From Clostridia bacterium (GTDB lineage: Bacteria; Bacillota; Clostridia; Christensenellales; Christensenellaceae), in contig JAAUYQ010000005.1 of assembly GCA_014805015.1 (NCBI GenBank), positions 1 to 34,296 of the forward strand: 34,296 bases of DNA, given 5' to 3'. Shown in pieces: positions 9,678-18,253 of the stretch. Position 1 is the stretch's first letter; each line of letters begins with the position of its first letter. Both the position numbers and the translations under genes were made by a program. The notes under the pieces are model-generated. The model was given only the letters and a program-made list of their open reading frames with translations. It had not been told where the DNA came from and made no database searches.

Positions 9678-10175
9678 ATGGCTGAAGTACTCAAAGGTGT
9701 AGCCTTCCGCTACGGTGACAACGTAGATACCGATGTCATCATTCCGGCCCGCTACCTCAACACATCCGACCCCAAAGAACTTGCCGCGCACTGCATGGAG
9801 GACATTGATCCGCACTTCATCGAGCGGGTCAAACCGGGTGACATCATTGTTGCCGGCCGTAACTTCGGCTGCGGCTCATCGCGCGAGCACGCACCGCTTG
9901 CTATCAAGACGGCCGGCGTCTCGTGCGTCATCGCGGCCAGCTTTGCGCGGATCTTCTATCGGAACGCCATTAACATAGGCCTTCCAATCCTCGAATGCCC
10001 GCCGGCCGCAGCCGCGATTGAAAATGGCGATCATCTGGAAGTGAACCTCGACACTGGAGTCATCACGGACCAGACGAGTGGCGAGATGTTCCAGGCACCG
10101 CCTTTCCCAGCCTTCATCCAGGACATCGTGAAGAGCGGAGGCCTGATTGAGGCAGTGAAGCAGAACAAACTCTGA
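9678..10175 (+). CDS. leuD: 3-isopropylmalate / citramalate isomerase, small subunit
   Basis: The 165-residue swivel-domain subunit pairs with LeuC. The signature [18 protein letters not shown] is intact, and the N-terminal [20 protein letters not shown] segment is typical of archaeal/clostridial-type LeuD. AGGAGG (9666-9671) precedes ATG 9678 by 6 nt. It is the last gene of the operon. A strong terminator begins 11 bp after the stop. No leuB (3-isopropylmalate dehydrogenase) lies next to it, so that step must be encoded elsewhere. Confidence 0.95.
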   Translation: MAEVLKGVAFRYGDNVDTDVIIPARYLNTSDPKELAAHCMEDIDPHFIERVKPGDIIVAGRNFGCGSSREHAPLAIKTAGVSCVIAASFARIFYRNAINIGLPILECPPAAAAIENGDHLEVNLDTGVITDQTSGEMFQAPPFPAFIQDIVKSGGLIEAVKQNKL

Positions 10176-10186
10176 AAATGAACAGT

Positions 10187-10222
10187 AAAGAGTCAGGAGC
10201 AGCACAGCTCCTGGCTCTTTTT
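10187..10222 (+). terminator. intrinsic terminator of the ilv-leu operon
   Basis: The stem is 10187-10200 with 10207-10220 (14 bp, one G-T pair), the loop AGCACA, and the 3' side ends in a run of T. It lies directly after leuD and is the clearest plus-strand terminator in the window. Confidence 0.9.
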
Positions 10223-10229
10223 CGAGTGC

Positions 10230-10570
10230 ACCGGGCATGGGCATTATCCGGGCGGCAAAAGCCCGCTGTGCGCTTGGTAGCGCGAGGCGCCAGCTGAAGA
10301 CAGAGATGTCTGTCGTGAGGCAGGATCTGAAGGAAGCCGCATGGGACGCGGTGAAACGTGTCCTGAGCAAAGCTCCGGACTGACGGACAGAAACCAGATC
10401 TGAAGTCGTTTTCGGACGGGAAAGTCTGCTTAACAAGATGAAGCCCGACCCTACACAGAATCCGGAGGCGTAAATCTGTTAGGCAGATGGAGCGAAAGAT
10501 AATGTTCTCGCCCAGGGAGGTATGTCTGCGGGTTGAAGCGTATGCCTCTGAAAAACAGCCGACGGCCCTG
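10230..10570 (+). other. non-coding stretch, possible group II intron 5' fragment
   Basis: There is no convincing gene between the leuD terminator and the Rpn-like gene. The stretch around 10437-10540 (AAGCCCGACCCTACACAGAA, then ATGGAGCGAAAG, then CGCCCAGGGAGGT) resembles, from memory, the RNA leader region of bacterial group II introns that precedes the reverse-transcriptase ORF. No reverse transcriptase follows. Low confidence. Confidence 0.25.
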
Positions 10571-10788
10571 CCGAAAACCGCCCTTCAGCGTCCGTAGCTG
10601 CGTTCAAAACCGGCGGGACGCGGCCGCCGGCAGGCGTTTCGGGAGCGCAGCGACCAGCCTACCCCAAAAGCGCGCGGCACCCCCGCATGATGGGTCAGAC
10701 AAACGTTCTGCCAGTCTCATCTGCTTCTTCTTCGTCCACCTTTCATGAATCCGTGCGAAAGACGCACCACGCCGCAGAAAAGGGCAAC

Positions 10789-10808
10789 AAAAAACGGCCC
10801 GAAGGCCG
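10789..10808 (-). terminator. intrinsic terminator of the Rpn-like gene
   Basis: Read on the minus strand this is CGGCC, tetraloop TTCG, GGCCG, followed by six T (plus-strand A run 10789-10794). The UUCG-capped stem is a classic terminator. It sits about 80 bp after the stop of the minus-strand gene 10885-11916. Confidence 0.8.
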
Positions 10809-10884
10809 CTTTGCGCTTTTTCAAAAAGGACAGGACTGCGACTATCTGGCTGTGTCTGCCGAATAGTTCCCGGCCCTTGTGCTG

Positions 10885-11916
10885 CTATGATTGCTGCATA
10901 TACTGCTGGTCTGCCGGATGTGTCTTCAAATAGTCATCCAGAAGTCTTTGAGCTTTCTCTGTGTCGCCATCGAAATTCAGTGCCAGCAGTGGTAGTATCG
11001 CATCGGGACTCATTTTCAGCGTCTTCGCCGCAAGCAGTGTTGCTTCGATTTTGCCCTGATCCCTGCCCTCGACTCTGCCTTCTGCTCTGCCTTTGTCCCA
11101 GGCTCTCGCTTCTATCGCCAGCTCCATGTTTTGCATTACCTCCAAATTGTCCGCCATTTCCGCCGTCGTCCGCAGACTGTACAGGTTCTTCAGAGTCTGA
11201 ATTTTCTGGTCCGCAGCTATCGTGTTAGAAAAAACAACGTCCAGCAACCCCAACAGTGAAGACTCCAGCTGCTCATCGTCCGGTTCTCCCAGGTTGAGGA
11301 ACCACACCTCTGACACCTGTGCTGCCTCCGGTGCGGCTTCAAACGAATCGGGTCCCGTCTGTCGTGCCGTTACCAGCCGCATGACCGTGTTCTCCATTTG
11401 CTTCCTTGGACCGCTGACAATCCAGATAGAATATACTTTCTTGCAATTTCTGTAGTCCGTTCCCTGCCGGCCGACAAGCCGGTCGGCGTAGATCACGGCT
11501 CTGCGCTCAAGTGGATACGGCAGGTTTGTGCGGTTCTGAACCTTCACATTGACAATGAGCAGAATTGGTTCGCGCTCACTCGGCAGTCTCAGCGTGAACA
11601 GAATATCGAACCGTACTGTTCCTTCATCTGCTGTCCCATCTTCCGTGTTGTCCTGGCGGACTCCGCCTGGATCTGCTGCCGCGTCCTCACGGCTGACCGG
11701 AACGGCGTTGATTTGCACGTCTCCAGGAATCAGCTGTTCAATCTCCCTGACAGAAAGCGATGCCGCTTCTACGACGCATTCCTTCACAATGCGAGCCAAT
11801 ATCTGACGATCTGCAGCTATGCTCTTGGACACCTGATCCAGCGCGCCGCGCATTGCCCGCAGCGACTTGCCTTCGCTGGCACGGATTGCCTTTGCAATAT
11901 GTGTCTCGCTTATCAT
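10885..11916 (-). CDS. Rpn/PDDEXK_2-family nuclease-like protein, possibly catalytically altered
   Basis: The 343-residue protein resembles the Rpn family (recombination-promoting nuclease / PD-(D/E)XK transposase-like, PF12784). An N-terminal DNA-binding-like part is followed by RFDILF (candidate catalytic Asp), then the core strand IVNVKVQNR, then an Arg/Tyr segment RRAVIYADRLVGRQ. The C-terminal third carries the family's usual low-complexity charged run, GRAEGRVEGRDQGK. In most relatives the core strand reads E-x-Q. Here the Glu is Lys (codon AAG at 11544-11542, one base from GAG), so activity may be lost. A terminator follows. Upstream purine-rich sequence gives only a weak ribosome site. 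Such genes are often multicopy and mobile. The biological role is not established. Confidence 0.7.
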   Translation of the reverse strand: MISETHIAKAIRASEGKSLRAMRGALDQVSKSIAADRQILARIVKECVVEAASLSVREIEQLIPGDVQINAVPVSREDAAADPGGVRQDNTEDGTADEGTVRFDILFTLRLPSEREPILLIVNVKVQNRTNLPYPLERRAVIYADRLVGRQGTDYRNCKKVYSIWIVSGPRKQMENTVMRLVTARQTGPDSFEAAPEAAQVSEVWFLNLGEPDDEQLESSLLGLLDVVFSNTIAADQKIQTLKNLYSLRTTAEMADNLEVMQNMELAIEARAWDKGRAEGRVEGRDQGKIEATLLAAKTLKMSPDAILPLLALNFDGDTEKAQRLLDDYLKTHPADQQYMQQS

Positions 11917-12438
11917 CGCCTTCTACTTCCCTATCTATTCTGATATGACTGCAACGCCGCTAAGGCTGCGGGCCTGACCTTCAGTCTCATCCGGCTTACG
12001 CCGCGTCGTCCACGTCAGTGTGTCAGGGTCTGCAGCTGTAAGCAGTGTTTACCAGGGGATTAACCGTCTCCCCCACAACAAAACAAAGCCTCGTACTGTT
12101 CGGGGCATGACGACTGGATTCATTCGCCGGTGTCAGCAGGGGCTGCCGTCACTTCAAACCGGGACCCGTCCAGCGAAAGGAGCATCTTCTGTGCTGTGCG
12201 GCTGGCAAGGCAGCATCCGCAATGCTCACAGGCCTGATTGACTGCCCAGTCCTCGAGTGCGTCCAGTCATTCGCCAACTCGCAGGTGCCCTGCAGTGAGT
12301 ACTTTTTTTACAGTTTCCGGCGAATCTTTGGCATCAGACTGCGAGCCATCCGCAGAGCCGCACAGCGCGGATCCTGCCAGCCCATCCGTGTTCGTCGGCT
12401 GCTGGAGATCAGTACAACAATCGAGCGTGAGAGTACAC
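11917..12438. other. about 520 bp without a supported gene
   Basis: Several short frames overlap on both strands, none with a ribosome site and recognisable sequence. On the minus strand a frame just left of the XRE pseudogene reads AKDSPETVKKVLTAGHLRVG, and another further left reads ALEDWAVNQACEHCG. These look like decayed coding sequence, but I cannot name a family. Confidence 0.4.
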
Positions 12439-13145
12439 CTATGCCTCATCCAGCCAGAACTGTTCTTCTGTCCAACGAGAAAAGTGGGAGGGATGCCAAT
12501 TAGGCATAGGTCTACCTGAATACAAAAAAACAAATCACAATCATCGAAGAGATCGAACGCCCATTCTTTCCAAGCACTGTCATCATCCGGCAGATCCATA
12601 CTCTTCATAAGAAAAGAGGATTCCTGCATAATCAGGTACAATGTCAACTCGTCAAGCACGCTGTGCGCGACTATGTGACCTCCATGATGCGCCACGTCGC
12701 AAAAATGAGTCACTCTTGAACGAAGAAGGAAGAGAAACCCGTAATCATAATCCATCAGAAATTGTGGCGGCAGCTCTGGAGCCAGAAACGACACATCCAG
12801 TTCTCCAACATGAGAACCCTTCGGCATGGAGGCGAGAGCATCTATATCTTCACTCAGATTGTCAAGAAGTATGTCACTTCCAATGACGAAGGACACTGCT
12901 GCCAAAGGCCCCAAAGATTCCTCCAAAGACAGCGACCATGATTTGTGCTTTTTATATTCTTCAATGTTGAAGTTGCTCAGGCTGTCTTCTTGTTCTCCGG
13001 AGAGCGCGCCAGTTCAGTGCTTTACAGATCCCTTTGCTTTTGTCCTTCCGGATATTGCCTCCGCTTTCATATCTGCTCCACGTCTTGGTTCCGACCCCCG
13101 CTCTTGAAGCAGCGTCTTCAATGCCCTTTGGTGGCCGGTCTTCAT
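12439..13145 (-). pseudogene. XRE-family HTH regulator, broken by frameshifts
   Basis: Reading the minus strand from ATG 13145 gives MKTGHQRALKTLLQERG. A second frame then reads AGVGTKTWSRYESGGNIR followed by KDKSKGICKALNW, a clear XRE-type helix-turn-helix. A third frame reads NFNIEEYKKH, SLSLEESLGPLAA and SDILLDNLSEDIDALASMPK. After another shift the end is HFSRWTEEQFWLDEA and a TAG (12441-12439). The pieces join in order into one plausible protein of about 230 residues, so this is a regulator gene damaged by at least three indels, one of which seems to delete part of the HTH. The largest intact piece is open from about 13015 down to 12267 but has no good start. The promoter and operator remain visible. 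Confidence 0.7.
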
Positions 13146-13179
13146 AATGTCATTATGTCGTAATGACAGGCACAGTCAA
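13143..13179 (-). promoter_or_regulatory. promoter and overlapping operator dyads of the XRE pseudogene
   Basis: On the minus strand, TTGACT (plus 13174-13179) and CATAAT (plus 13152-13157) are separated by 16 bp. Two overlapping dyads cover the -10 region and start codon: CATAATG-T-CATTATG (13143-13157) and TGTCATTA-N5-TAATGACA (13148-13168). The transcript would begin within a few bases of the ATG, so it would be leaderless or nearly so. The layout suggests autorepression by the former XRE protein. Confidence 0.6.
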
Positions 13180-13748
13180 GTAACTTGTCTCATAATGCAT
13201 TCAGACGACCACTGCTTATTGCATTTTATCCGGACTATATATTATGCGAATCATACGGCTGTAAGCGAACAGAGGTGCTTATGAAAGTTCTGAAAGCACA
13301 CAAGTAATTCACATGATTGCATATATCTATAATAATCTCGATAGCAATCCTGATGTGTCTAAACGCCAATGTATCCGATGCGGCTCAGCGATCCTTACGC
13401 GTCTAGAGCACTTTGCTCAAAACCTGTCCCAAAAGAGTATGGCTGCAAGGTCGTTCGATGCGGCGTCAGGCAACCGGTTGTACATACCTGTCCTTAAAGG
13501 CAGACAGTAATGATCTGTTTCGGAAGGCGCTTGCCTGCCGCTTATTTTGCAAATTGCTCTAGAAGTAGACAAGCGCTCCTCTACTCTTCTGATGATTGTA
13601 GCCCCGCAGACATGCAGGTTCTGCCTCGCGGCCCAGGCAGCCTCCATCTCCGGCCGGCGAATCCTCGCGGCTGGCAGCGGCACCTCTTGGAGGCTGCGCT
13701 CCATGACGCTCATGGACAAATCAGAAAGGAGAATTTCCCATAAGTGCA
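13180..13748. other. about 570 bp without a supported gene
   Basis: AT-richer than its surroundings, especially 13180-13380. The short frames on both strands lack ribosome sites and recognisable features. An AAAGGAGA at 13725-13732 probably serves the small gene that follows. Confidence 0.4.
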
Positions 13749-13973
13749 ATGGATGAAAAGATTATTGCCTTAGTCAAGCCAGAATACTTCGATAAGATCC
13801 CCCATATGTTCCGCAAACATGCAACGGAAGCCACCTGCGGACTGATCGCCCGAGAGTACCCGGATCTCTATGCGGCCTTCGAGCACGAGCCAAGCGCATC
13901 TGAGGTTGAGGAGATGACCAGGATCGTCAACGGCGTTTTCGAGGAGAGAATGGGAAAGCATCACATGCTGTAG
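13749..13973 (+). CDS. small protein of unknown function (74 aa)
   Basis: The ORF encodes a charged, soluble, probably helical protein with no signal peptide or membrane segment (MDEKIIALVKPEYFDKIPHM at the start, SEVEEMTRIVNGVFEERMGK near the end). AAAGGAGA at 13725-13732 is 16 nt from the ATG, rather far. Codon use resembles the neighbouring real genes. I do not recognise a family. It sits alone between pseudogene debris and a non-coding stretch. Moderate confidence that it is real. Confidence 0.5.
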   Translation: MDEKIIALVKPEYFDKIPHMFRKHATEATCGLIAREYPDLYAAFEHEPSASEVEEMTRIVNGVFEERMGKHHML

Positions 13974-13976
13974 ACT

Positions 13977-14364
13977 GTCGTTACAGGGCCGGCCCCAGTC
14001 CGTGGCCCTTCAACGCTGACCTGATCCGCCTGGCCTGCGGGCCGGAATGGCCGGTCCACTCAAGATTTCCGGCGAGCCGACCGATAGGGAAACAAGATGC
14101 ATTCCACAAGAATCCCGAGAGGTACTGCCGGCTTTTAGAAGCGACGGCCATGAAAGGAAGATTTTAATCAAGACAAGTGGAGAATATGCGTCTGTGCTCG
14201 TATATGTGGACCAGATAGACAGGGATACGGAAGGTCTGCTTGCGGGTACACACGGCGAGCCAGATCTCCAGTGGCAGCTGCATACAGATCAGCAGCGCGG
14301 CCACGCCCGCGCGGTCAGTGCCGGCTCGGCATTTGAGCGCAAACAGTAAAGGACAAAGCGGAGC
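13977..14364. other. non-coding stretch
   Basis: A 100-codon frame (14047-14349) exists but has no ribosome site and no recognisable motif, so I do not call it. GC-rich short inverted repeats occur at 13985-14015. Confidence 0.4.
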
Positions 14365-14399
14365 AAAAAGGAACGCGGAAGAACTTGCGTCCTTCCGCG
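14365..14399 (-). terminator. possible terminator for the minus-strand aromatic gene cluster
   Basis: On the minus strand CGCGGAAG (plus 14392-14399) and CTTCCGCG (plus 14374-14381) form an 8-bp stem with a 10-nt loop, followed after four bases by five T (plus A run 14365-14369). It lies about 210 bp beyond the end of the DIP1984-family gene. Confidence 0.4.
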
Positions 14400-14501
14400 C
14401 CCAGGCCCGCAATCCCGCCCTCGAGTCAGTAAATCCGGCACTGGTATTCAGCTGTAAAGTCCGCCTGCAAAAATGCTGCGGAATTAAGTGATACACATGT
14501 G

Positions 14502-14524
14502 ACAATAACAGGTAATTTGTTATT
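14502..14524. repeat. perfect 8-bp inverted repeat, operator-like
   Basis: CAATAACA (14502-14509) and TGTTATTG (14517-14524) flank a 7-bp spacer in otherwise non-coding sequence. It could be a protein-binding dyad or an RNA hairpin at the end of the minus-strand unit. There is no adjacent gene start to link it to. Confidence 0.4.
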
Positions 14525-14610
14525 GGAGTCCATGTATCTTTTGACGGATGTGGTTAGCCCCCTTGCACCGTCGTGGGGCGTGCCGCGCCTTTTCTGTCCC
14601 TACCGCCTTT

Positions 14611-15072
14611 TCAGTCTTCCTTCAGGTCTACCAGCCAGTTGAGACCCTGCAGCTTGGTGTCAAGCTCCCGGTACTCCTGGCAAACCTTGTCTATCGTCTT
14701 CTGGACATCTGCCGGATCCAGGCAGCGAACAAAGCGAATTTCTGTCTGCGAATACCGATCAGGCTGGATGGAAAGCTGATTGTAGAAGCTCTGATACAGC
14801 TTTTGCTTTTCCGAAAGGATATCCCGGCGTGCCAAAGCATCCGCAATCGTCTCTGTACCCTCAAACGTCGTGGAAGCGTTGGTGCGGTTGATCTGCATAA
14901 TCAGAGTCTGCAGATTCTGCAGCGTGGTATCCAGTACTGCCAGCAGGTTTTTTGGATCTTCTGCCGGTTCATCGCCGTCTTGTACTTTCGCGTTGTCCAG
15001 AACGCGCTGTTTCAGCCGGTCCCGGGTCTCTTTCAGTTCGGCCCGTTTCAGCAGGGCCTCTGCAAGCTTCAT
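14611..15072 (-). CDS. DIP1984-family protein
   Basis: This 153-residue soluble, helical protein matches the DIP1984 family: MKLAEALLKRAELKE at the start, KVQDGDEPAEDP, the hallmark MQINRTNASTTF, IADALARRDIL, RYSQTEIRFV and a C-terminal RELDTKLQGLNW. Older annotation calls some members septicolysin, a label with little functional support. The ATG at 15072 follows GGAGG (plus 15083-15087) by 10 nt. A TTG six bases upstream is less likely. The gene is 65 bp downstream of tyrA and may share its transcript. The function is unknown. Confidence 0.85.
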   Translation of the reverse strand: MKLAEALLKRAELKETRDRLKQRVLDNAKVQDGDEPAEDPKNLLAVLDTTLQNLQTLIMQINRTNASTTFEGTETIADALARRDILSEKQKLYQSFYNQLSIQPDRYSQTEIRFVRCLDPADVQKTIDKVCQEYRELDTKLQGLNWLVDLKED

Positions 15073-15137
15073 CGTCAAACAACCTCCGCTCCGTTTTATG
15101 CCCCTTCCTGCCGCCTGCGCGGCGCAGGTTGGGAATC

Positions 15138-15971
15138 TCAGCTCCGTTCCTCTGTCTGTCGGAGCCTAATGCGCCGCTCACTGCCCGCCTGGAGCAGATC
15201 GTGCAGCTCCAGGCTGTCCCCGGCGGCAATGGCATCCCGGGCCGCCTTAAGATGTCCCATGAATTCGTCGAGGTTTTCTGTCAGCATATCCCGGTTCTCT
15301 ATCATCAGCTCAGTCCACAGCCCCGCGTCCAGCTGCGCTACGCGCGTCAGATCCTTGAAACTGCCGGCAGAAAAACCTATTTCTTCGAGGGCCGCCTTAT
15401 TCTTGATGTAGGCGTTGGAGACCACGTGGGCCATCTGCGACGTGTAGGCGATGATGCGGTCATGCTCTTCTGGAGTCGCAATCTGCACTCGGCCGAAATG
15501 CATCTGTCGTGCGAGGTCTTCGAGCACCGCAAGCGCCGCGGAATCCGTGAGTTCATCCTGCGTGATGATGTACGATGCGCCCTTGTAAAGATCGGCGAGA
15601 CTCGATTCGTAGCCGCCCACTTCCCGTCCGGCCATTGGATGACTGCCCACAAAGCGGATGGAGCCGCTCCGCCGCACGTCATCAAGACTGTCAAGGACAA
15701 AGCGCTTGATGCCGCATACATCGGTCACCACAGCGCCGTCGCGGAAGCTGCCGCTGCGGATATAATCGACCGTCGCCTGCGGCGGCAGACACACATAGAC
15801 AACGTCACACTGATCGATTCCGCCAATCCCATGGATGCTGCCGTCTGCCAGGGCACGCTCGGCTGTTGCGAGCGTGCGGTTCTCGCCGTACACCTCATGA
15901 TCCGTGTATCTGGTGAGTGCCTTGGCCAGCGAGCCACCGATCAGACCCAGTCCGACAATTCCAATTCTCAT
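15138..15971 (-). CDS. tyrA: prephenate dehydrogenase
   Basis: The 277-residue protein has an N-terminal NAD(P)-binding Rossmann fold (IGIVGLGLIGGSLAKAL), then VTDVCGIK, the catalytic-His segment FVGSHPMAGRE, and a helical C-terminal dimerisation domain (from about 160, with SFKDLTRVAQLDAGLW). It converts prephenate (or possibly arogenate) to the tyrosine precursor with CO2 release. There is no fused chorismate mutase or ACT domain, so it is the short, monofunctional form. Its start overlaps the upstream hisC stop by four bases (ATGA), so the pair is translationally coupled. Confidence 0.93.
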   Translation of the reverse strand: MRIGIVGLGLIGGSLAKALTRYTDHEVYGENRTLATAERALADGSIHGIGGIDQCDVVYVCLPPQATVDYIRSGSFRDGAVVTDVCGIKRFVLDSLDDVRRSGSIRFVGSHPMAGREVGGYESSLADLYKGASYIITQDELTDSAALAVLEDLARQMHFGRVQIATPEEHDRIIAYTSQMAHVVSNAYIKNKAALEEIGFSAGSFKDLTRVAQLDAGLWTELMIENRDMLTENLDEFMGHLKAARDAIAAGDSLELHDLLQAGSERRIRLRQTEERS

Positions 15972-17014
15972 GAAATATGCTCCATGGCTTTAATAAATGC
16001 ATCCATATCGTCGTCTGTGCCTATCGTGACGCGCAGGAAATTTCTGGTGCGGCCGCTGCCGAAGTAGCGTACCAGGATACCCCGGTCCCGCAGTGCCTGG
16101 AACATGGATGCAGCATCCGGATCAGTACACTCGACAAACAGGAAGTTCGCTTCCGAAGGCAGCACCCGGTGACCGAGGTCTATGAGCGCCTGCCGCGTTC
16201 GGTCTCGTGTCTTCATGATTCGCCCGCAGCATTCTTTATGCCAGGCCTCATCCCGCAGTGCAGCGGCCGCCCCGGCAGCGGCGAGCCTGTCGACAGGATA
16301 CGAATTGTAGCTGTTCCGGATCGTTTCCAGCGCTGTGATGAGATGCGGCTGCCCGGCTGCATAGGCAGCCCGCAGCCCGGCCAGACTGTATGATTTCGAG
16401 AGGGTACGGACAACCAGCAGATTGTCATACTCCCCGACCCAGGGAAGCGCTGAGTGCGAGCCGAACCCGGCGTAGGCTTCGTCAATGATGACCGGACCGT
16501 CTGTACCTTCAATGATTTCCCGCAGAAGGCCTGGCCGCGCTGCCATGCCGGTCGGTGCATTCGGATTCGTCAGCACTACAGCGCCGGCACCCGCGAAGCT
16601 CCCCGGCATAACCGCATAGTCTTTATCCAGCGGCACTGTGCGGAGCTCAAGACCGAACAGATCTGCCCAGACCGGATAAAAGCTGTACGTGACGTCCAGC
16701 GTGTAAACGGGCCGGTCTGGATCAAAGAGCGCCAGAAAGGCCTGGGCAAGCACTTCGTCCGAACCGTTGGCGCAGAAAATCTGCGTGGTATCCAGACCAT
16801 GCAGCTGCGCGGCCGCCTCGCGGAAAATGCCGCCGTCAGAGGGCGGATAGAGCCGCAGATCTGCAGCTGCTTCCGCCACGGCGGCCGTCACGCGCGGACT
16901 CGGCGGATAGGCATTCTCGTTGGTGTTCAGTTTGATGAGCTTCTCACGCGGTTGTTCGCCGGCCGTATATGGCCTGAGCGCACGTGCTTTAGCACTCCAG
17001 TACGCTTTTTCCAT
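15968..17014 (-). CDS. hisC: histidinol-phosphate/aromatic aminotransferase
   Basis: A fold-type I PLP aminotransferase of 348 residues. LNTNENAYPPSP near the N-terminus, NPNAPTG at 150-156, IIDEAYAGFG near 177-185 and the PLP lysine in RTLSKSYSLAGLR (Lys207) are all intact. The family makes histidinol phosphate, but many members also transaminate phenylpyruvate and hydroxyphenylpyruvate. Coupling to tyrA and the absence of other his genes favour an aromatic role here. No clear ribosome site precedes ATG 17014. A weak TG-C-TACTCT box just upstream could make the transcript leaderless. Confidence 0.9.
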   Translation of the reverse strand: MEKAYWSAKARALRPYTAGEQPREKLIKLNTNENAYPPSPRVTAAVAEAAADLRLYPPSDGGIFREAAAQLHGLDTTQIFCANGSDEVLAQAFLALFDPDRPVYTLDVTYSFYPVWADLFGLELRTVPLDKDYAVMPGSFAGAGAVVLTNPNAPTGMAARPGLLREIIEGTDGPVIIDEAYAGFGSHSALPWVGEYDNLLVVRTLSKSYSLAGLRAAYAAGQPHLITALETIRNSYNSYPVDRLAAAGAAAALRDEAWHKECCGRIMKTRDRTRQALIDLGHRVLPSEANFLFVECTDPDAASMFQALRDRGILVRYFGSGRTRNFLRVTIGTDDDMDAFIKAMEHIS

Positions 17015-17086
17015 TCGGATAGAGTAGCACAGAACCTATAGGAAGAAAAGCCAGTCCACTGCCTGTGATGCAGCGGCTGCGATGTC

Positions 17087-18253
17087 CTATTTAAAGGACT
17101 TGCGCAGGATTTCCAGTGCGTCCTCGTCGGTGAGCGGTGCCGGATCCACAGCATACAGCCCGGTCATCGTATAGCGTGCGTCCTTGGCAATCGTTTCCAG
17201 TTCGTCCTCCGTGATCCCGAAGTCGCTCATTTTCAGATCGCCGACGCCGCAGTCCTCTTCGAGCTTTTTCAGTGCCACCAGGAAGTCCTCCGGGCGGCAG
17301 GCATCACAGACGCCAAGCGCGCGGGCGAGCGCGATAAAGCGGTCATCGCAGGCATGCTCCTTGATAAAGTGTCCATAGTAGGCAAGGGAAAGCATGACAA
17401 GACCAGCTCCGTGAGGCAGATTGTCGTGATGGCCGCTCAGGGCGTGTTCAAGCGCGTGCTCGCTTGAACAGGAACACACTTCCATCGAGTAACCGCTCAT
17501 CGTGTTCGCAAAAGCAACCTGGGTGCGTGCTTCCAGGTTATCTCCCTGATGCACGGCCAGCGGCAGGTATTTGCCGAGCGCTTTGACGGCTGTCAGCTGG
17601 AACATATCGCCAGCCTCGTTGCGGACATTGGAAATGAAGCCTTCAACGCTGTGGAAGAGTGCATCAAATCCCTGATAAGCCGTGAAGTTCGGCGGGACAC
17701 TGAGCATTAGCTCCGGATCGACCACGGCCAGTGTCGGCATCGCACCCTTAAAGCCGATTTTCTCCTTCGTCTTGGTGTTGGTAACAACGCCCCAGGCGTC
17801 CACTTCAGAGCCGGTGCCGGCGCTGGTTGTGATCTCCACATACGGCAGCGAAGGCTCGGAAAGCTCCTTTTTACCGCCGGAACCGCCCGGGACAAAATCC
17901 CACAGAACGCCTTCCTTCTGCGGCACAACGGCTGCAATGACCGTGACAGCATCGAGGACAGAACCGCCGCCGAGGCCGACCACAAAGTCGCAGCCGTTCT
18001 CCCGCGCAGTCTCAATACCGCCCGTCATGTTTTCCACGGTCGGATTTGCCTGGATCTGGTCATAGAGAACATACTCGCAGCCTGCCTTGCTGAGCTGCTG
18101 CTGCGTCTGCTCAAGGGCTCCGTTCTCGCGGACCGATTTTCCGTTCGAAATGACAAGCAGGGCTTTTTTGCCGGGCAGCTTTTCGTCTCCAAGTTTCTGC
18201 AGCATGCCGGGTCCGAAAAGAACCTTGGTTGGCAGGTTCCAGATGTAGCTCAT
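17087..18253 (-). CDS. iron-containing alcohol dehydrogenase (butanol dehydrogenase-like)
   Basis: This 388-residue group III dehydrogenase resembles the NADPH-dependent butanol dehydrogenase branch. It has the nucleotide-binding GLGGGSVLDAV (residues about 93-103), the ITTSAGTGSEVD motif, the metal ligand pair in FDALFHSVEGF (Asp-x3-His), and EHALSGHHDNLPHGAGL with the remaining His ligands. Such enzymes reduce aldehydes to alcohols in fermentation or detoxification. The ATG at 18253 is chosen because AGGAGGA lies 8 nt upstream. The frame stays open a further 34 codons upstream without a better start. The 72-bp gap to hisC on the same strand leaves co-transcription possible. Confidence 0.92.
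   Translation of the reverse strand: MSYIWNLPTKVLFGPGMLQKLGDEKLPGKKALLVISNGKSVRENGALEQTQQQLSKAGCEYVLYDQIQANPTVENMTGGIETARENGCDFVVGLGGGSVLDAVTVIAAVVPQKEGVLWDFVPGGSGGKKELSEPSLPYVEITTSAGTGSEVDAWGVVTNTKTKEKIGFKGAMPTLAVVDPELMLSVPPNFTAYQGFDALFHSVEGFISNVRNEAGDMFQLTAVKALGKYLPLAVHQGDNLEARTQVAFANTMSGYSMEVCSCSSEHALEHALSGHHDNLPHGAGLVMLSLAYYGHFIKEHACDDRFIALARALGVCDACRPEDFLVALKKLEEDCGVGDLKMSDFGITEDELETIAKDARYTMTGLYAVDPAPLTDEDALEILRKSFK

Noticed and set aside
14047-14349. 100-codon plus-strand frame
   Set aside because: No ribosome site, no recognisable motif, and it lies in a stretch where both strands have equally plausible short frames.
14548-15411. 287-codon plus-strand frame
   Set aside because: Overlaps the DIP1984-family gene and tyrA on the other strand, with no motif or start signal.
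14952-16067. 371-codon plus-strand frame opposite tyrA and the DIP1984 gene
   Set aside because: Antisense shadow. Both minus-strand genes have family motifs and ribosome sites.
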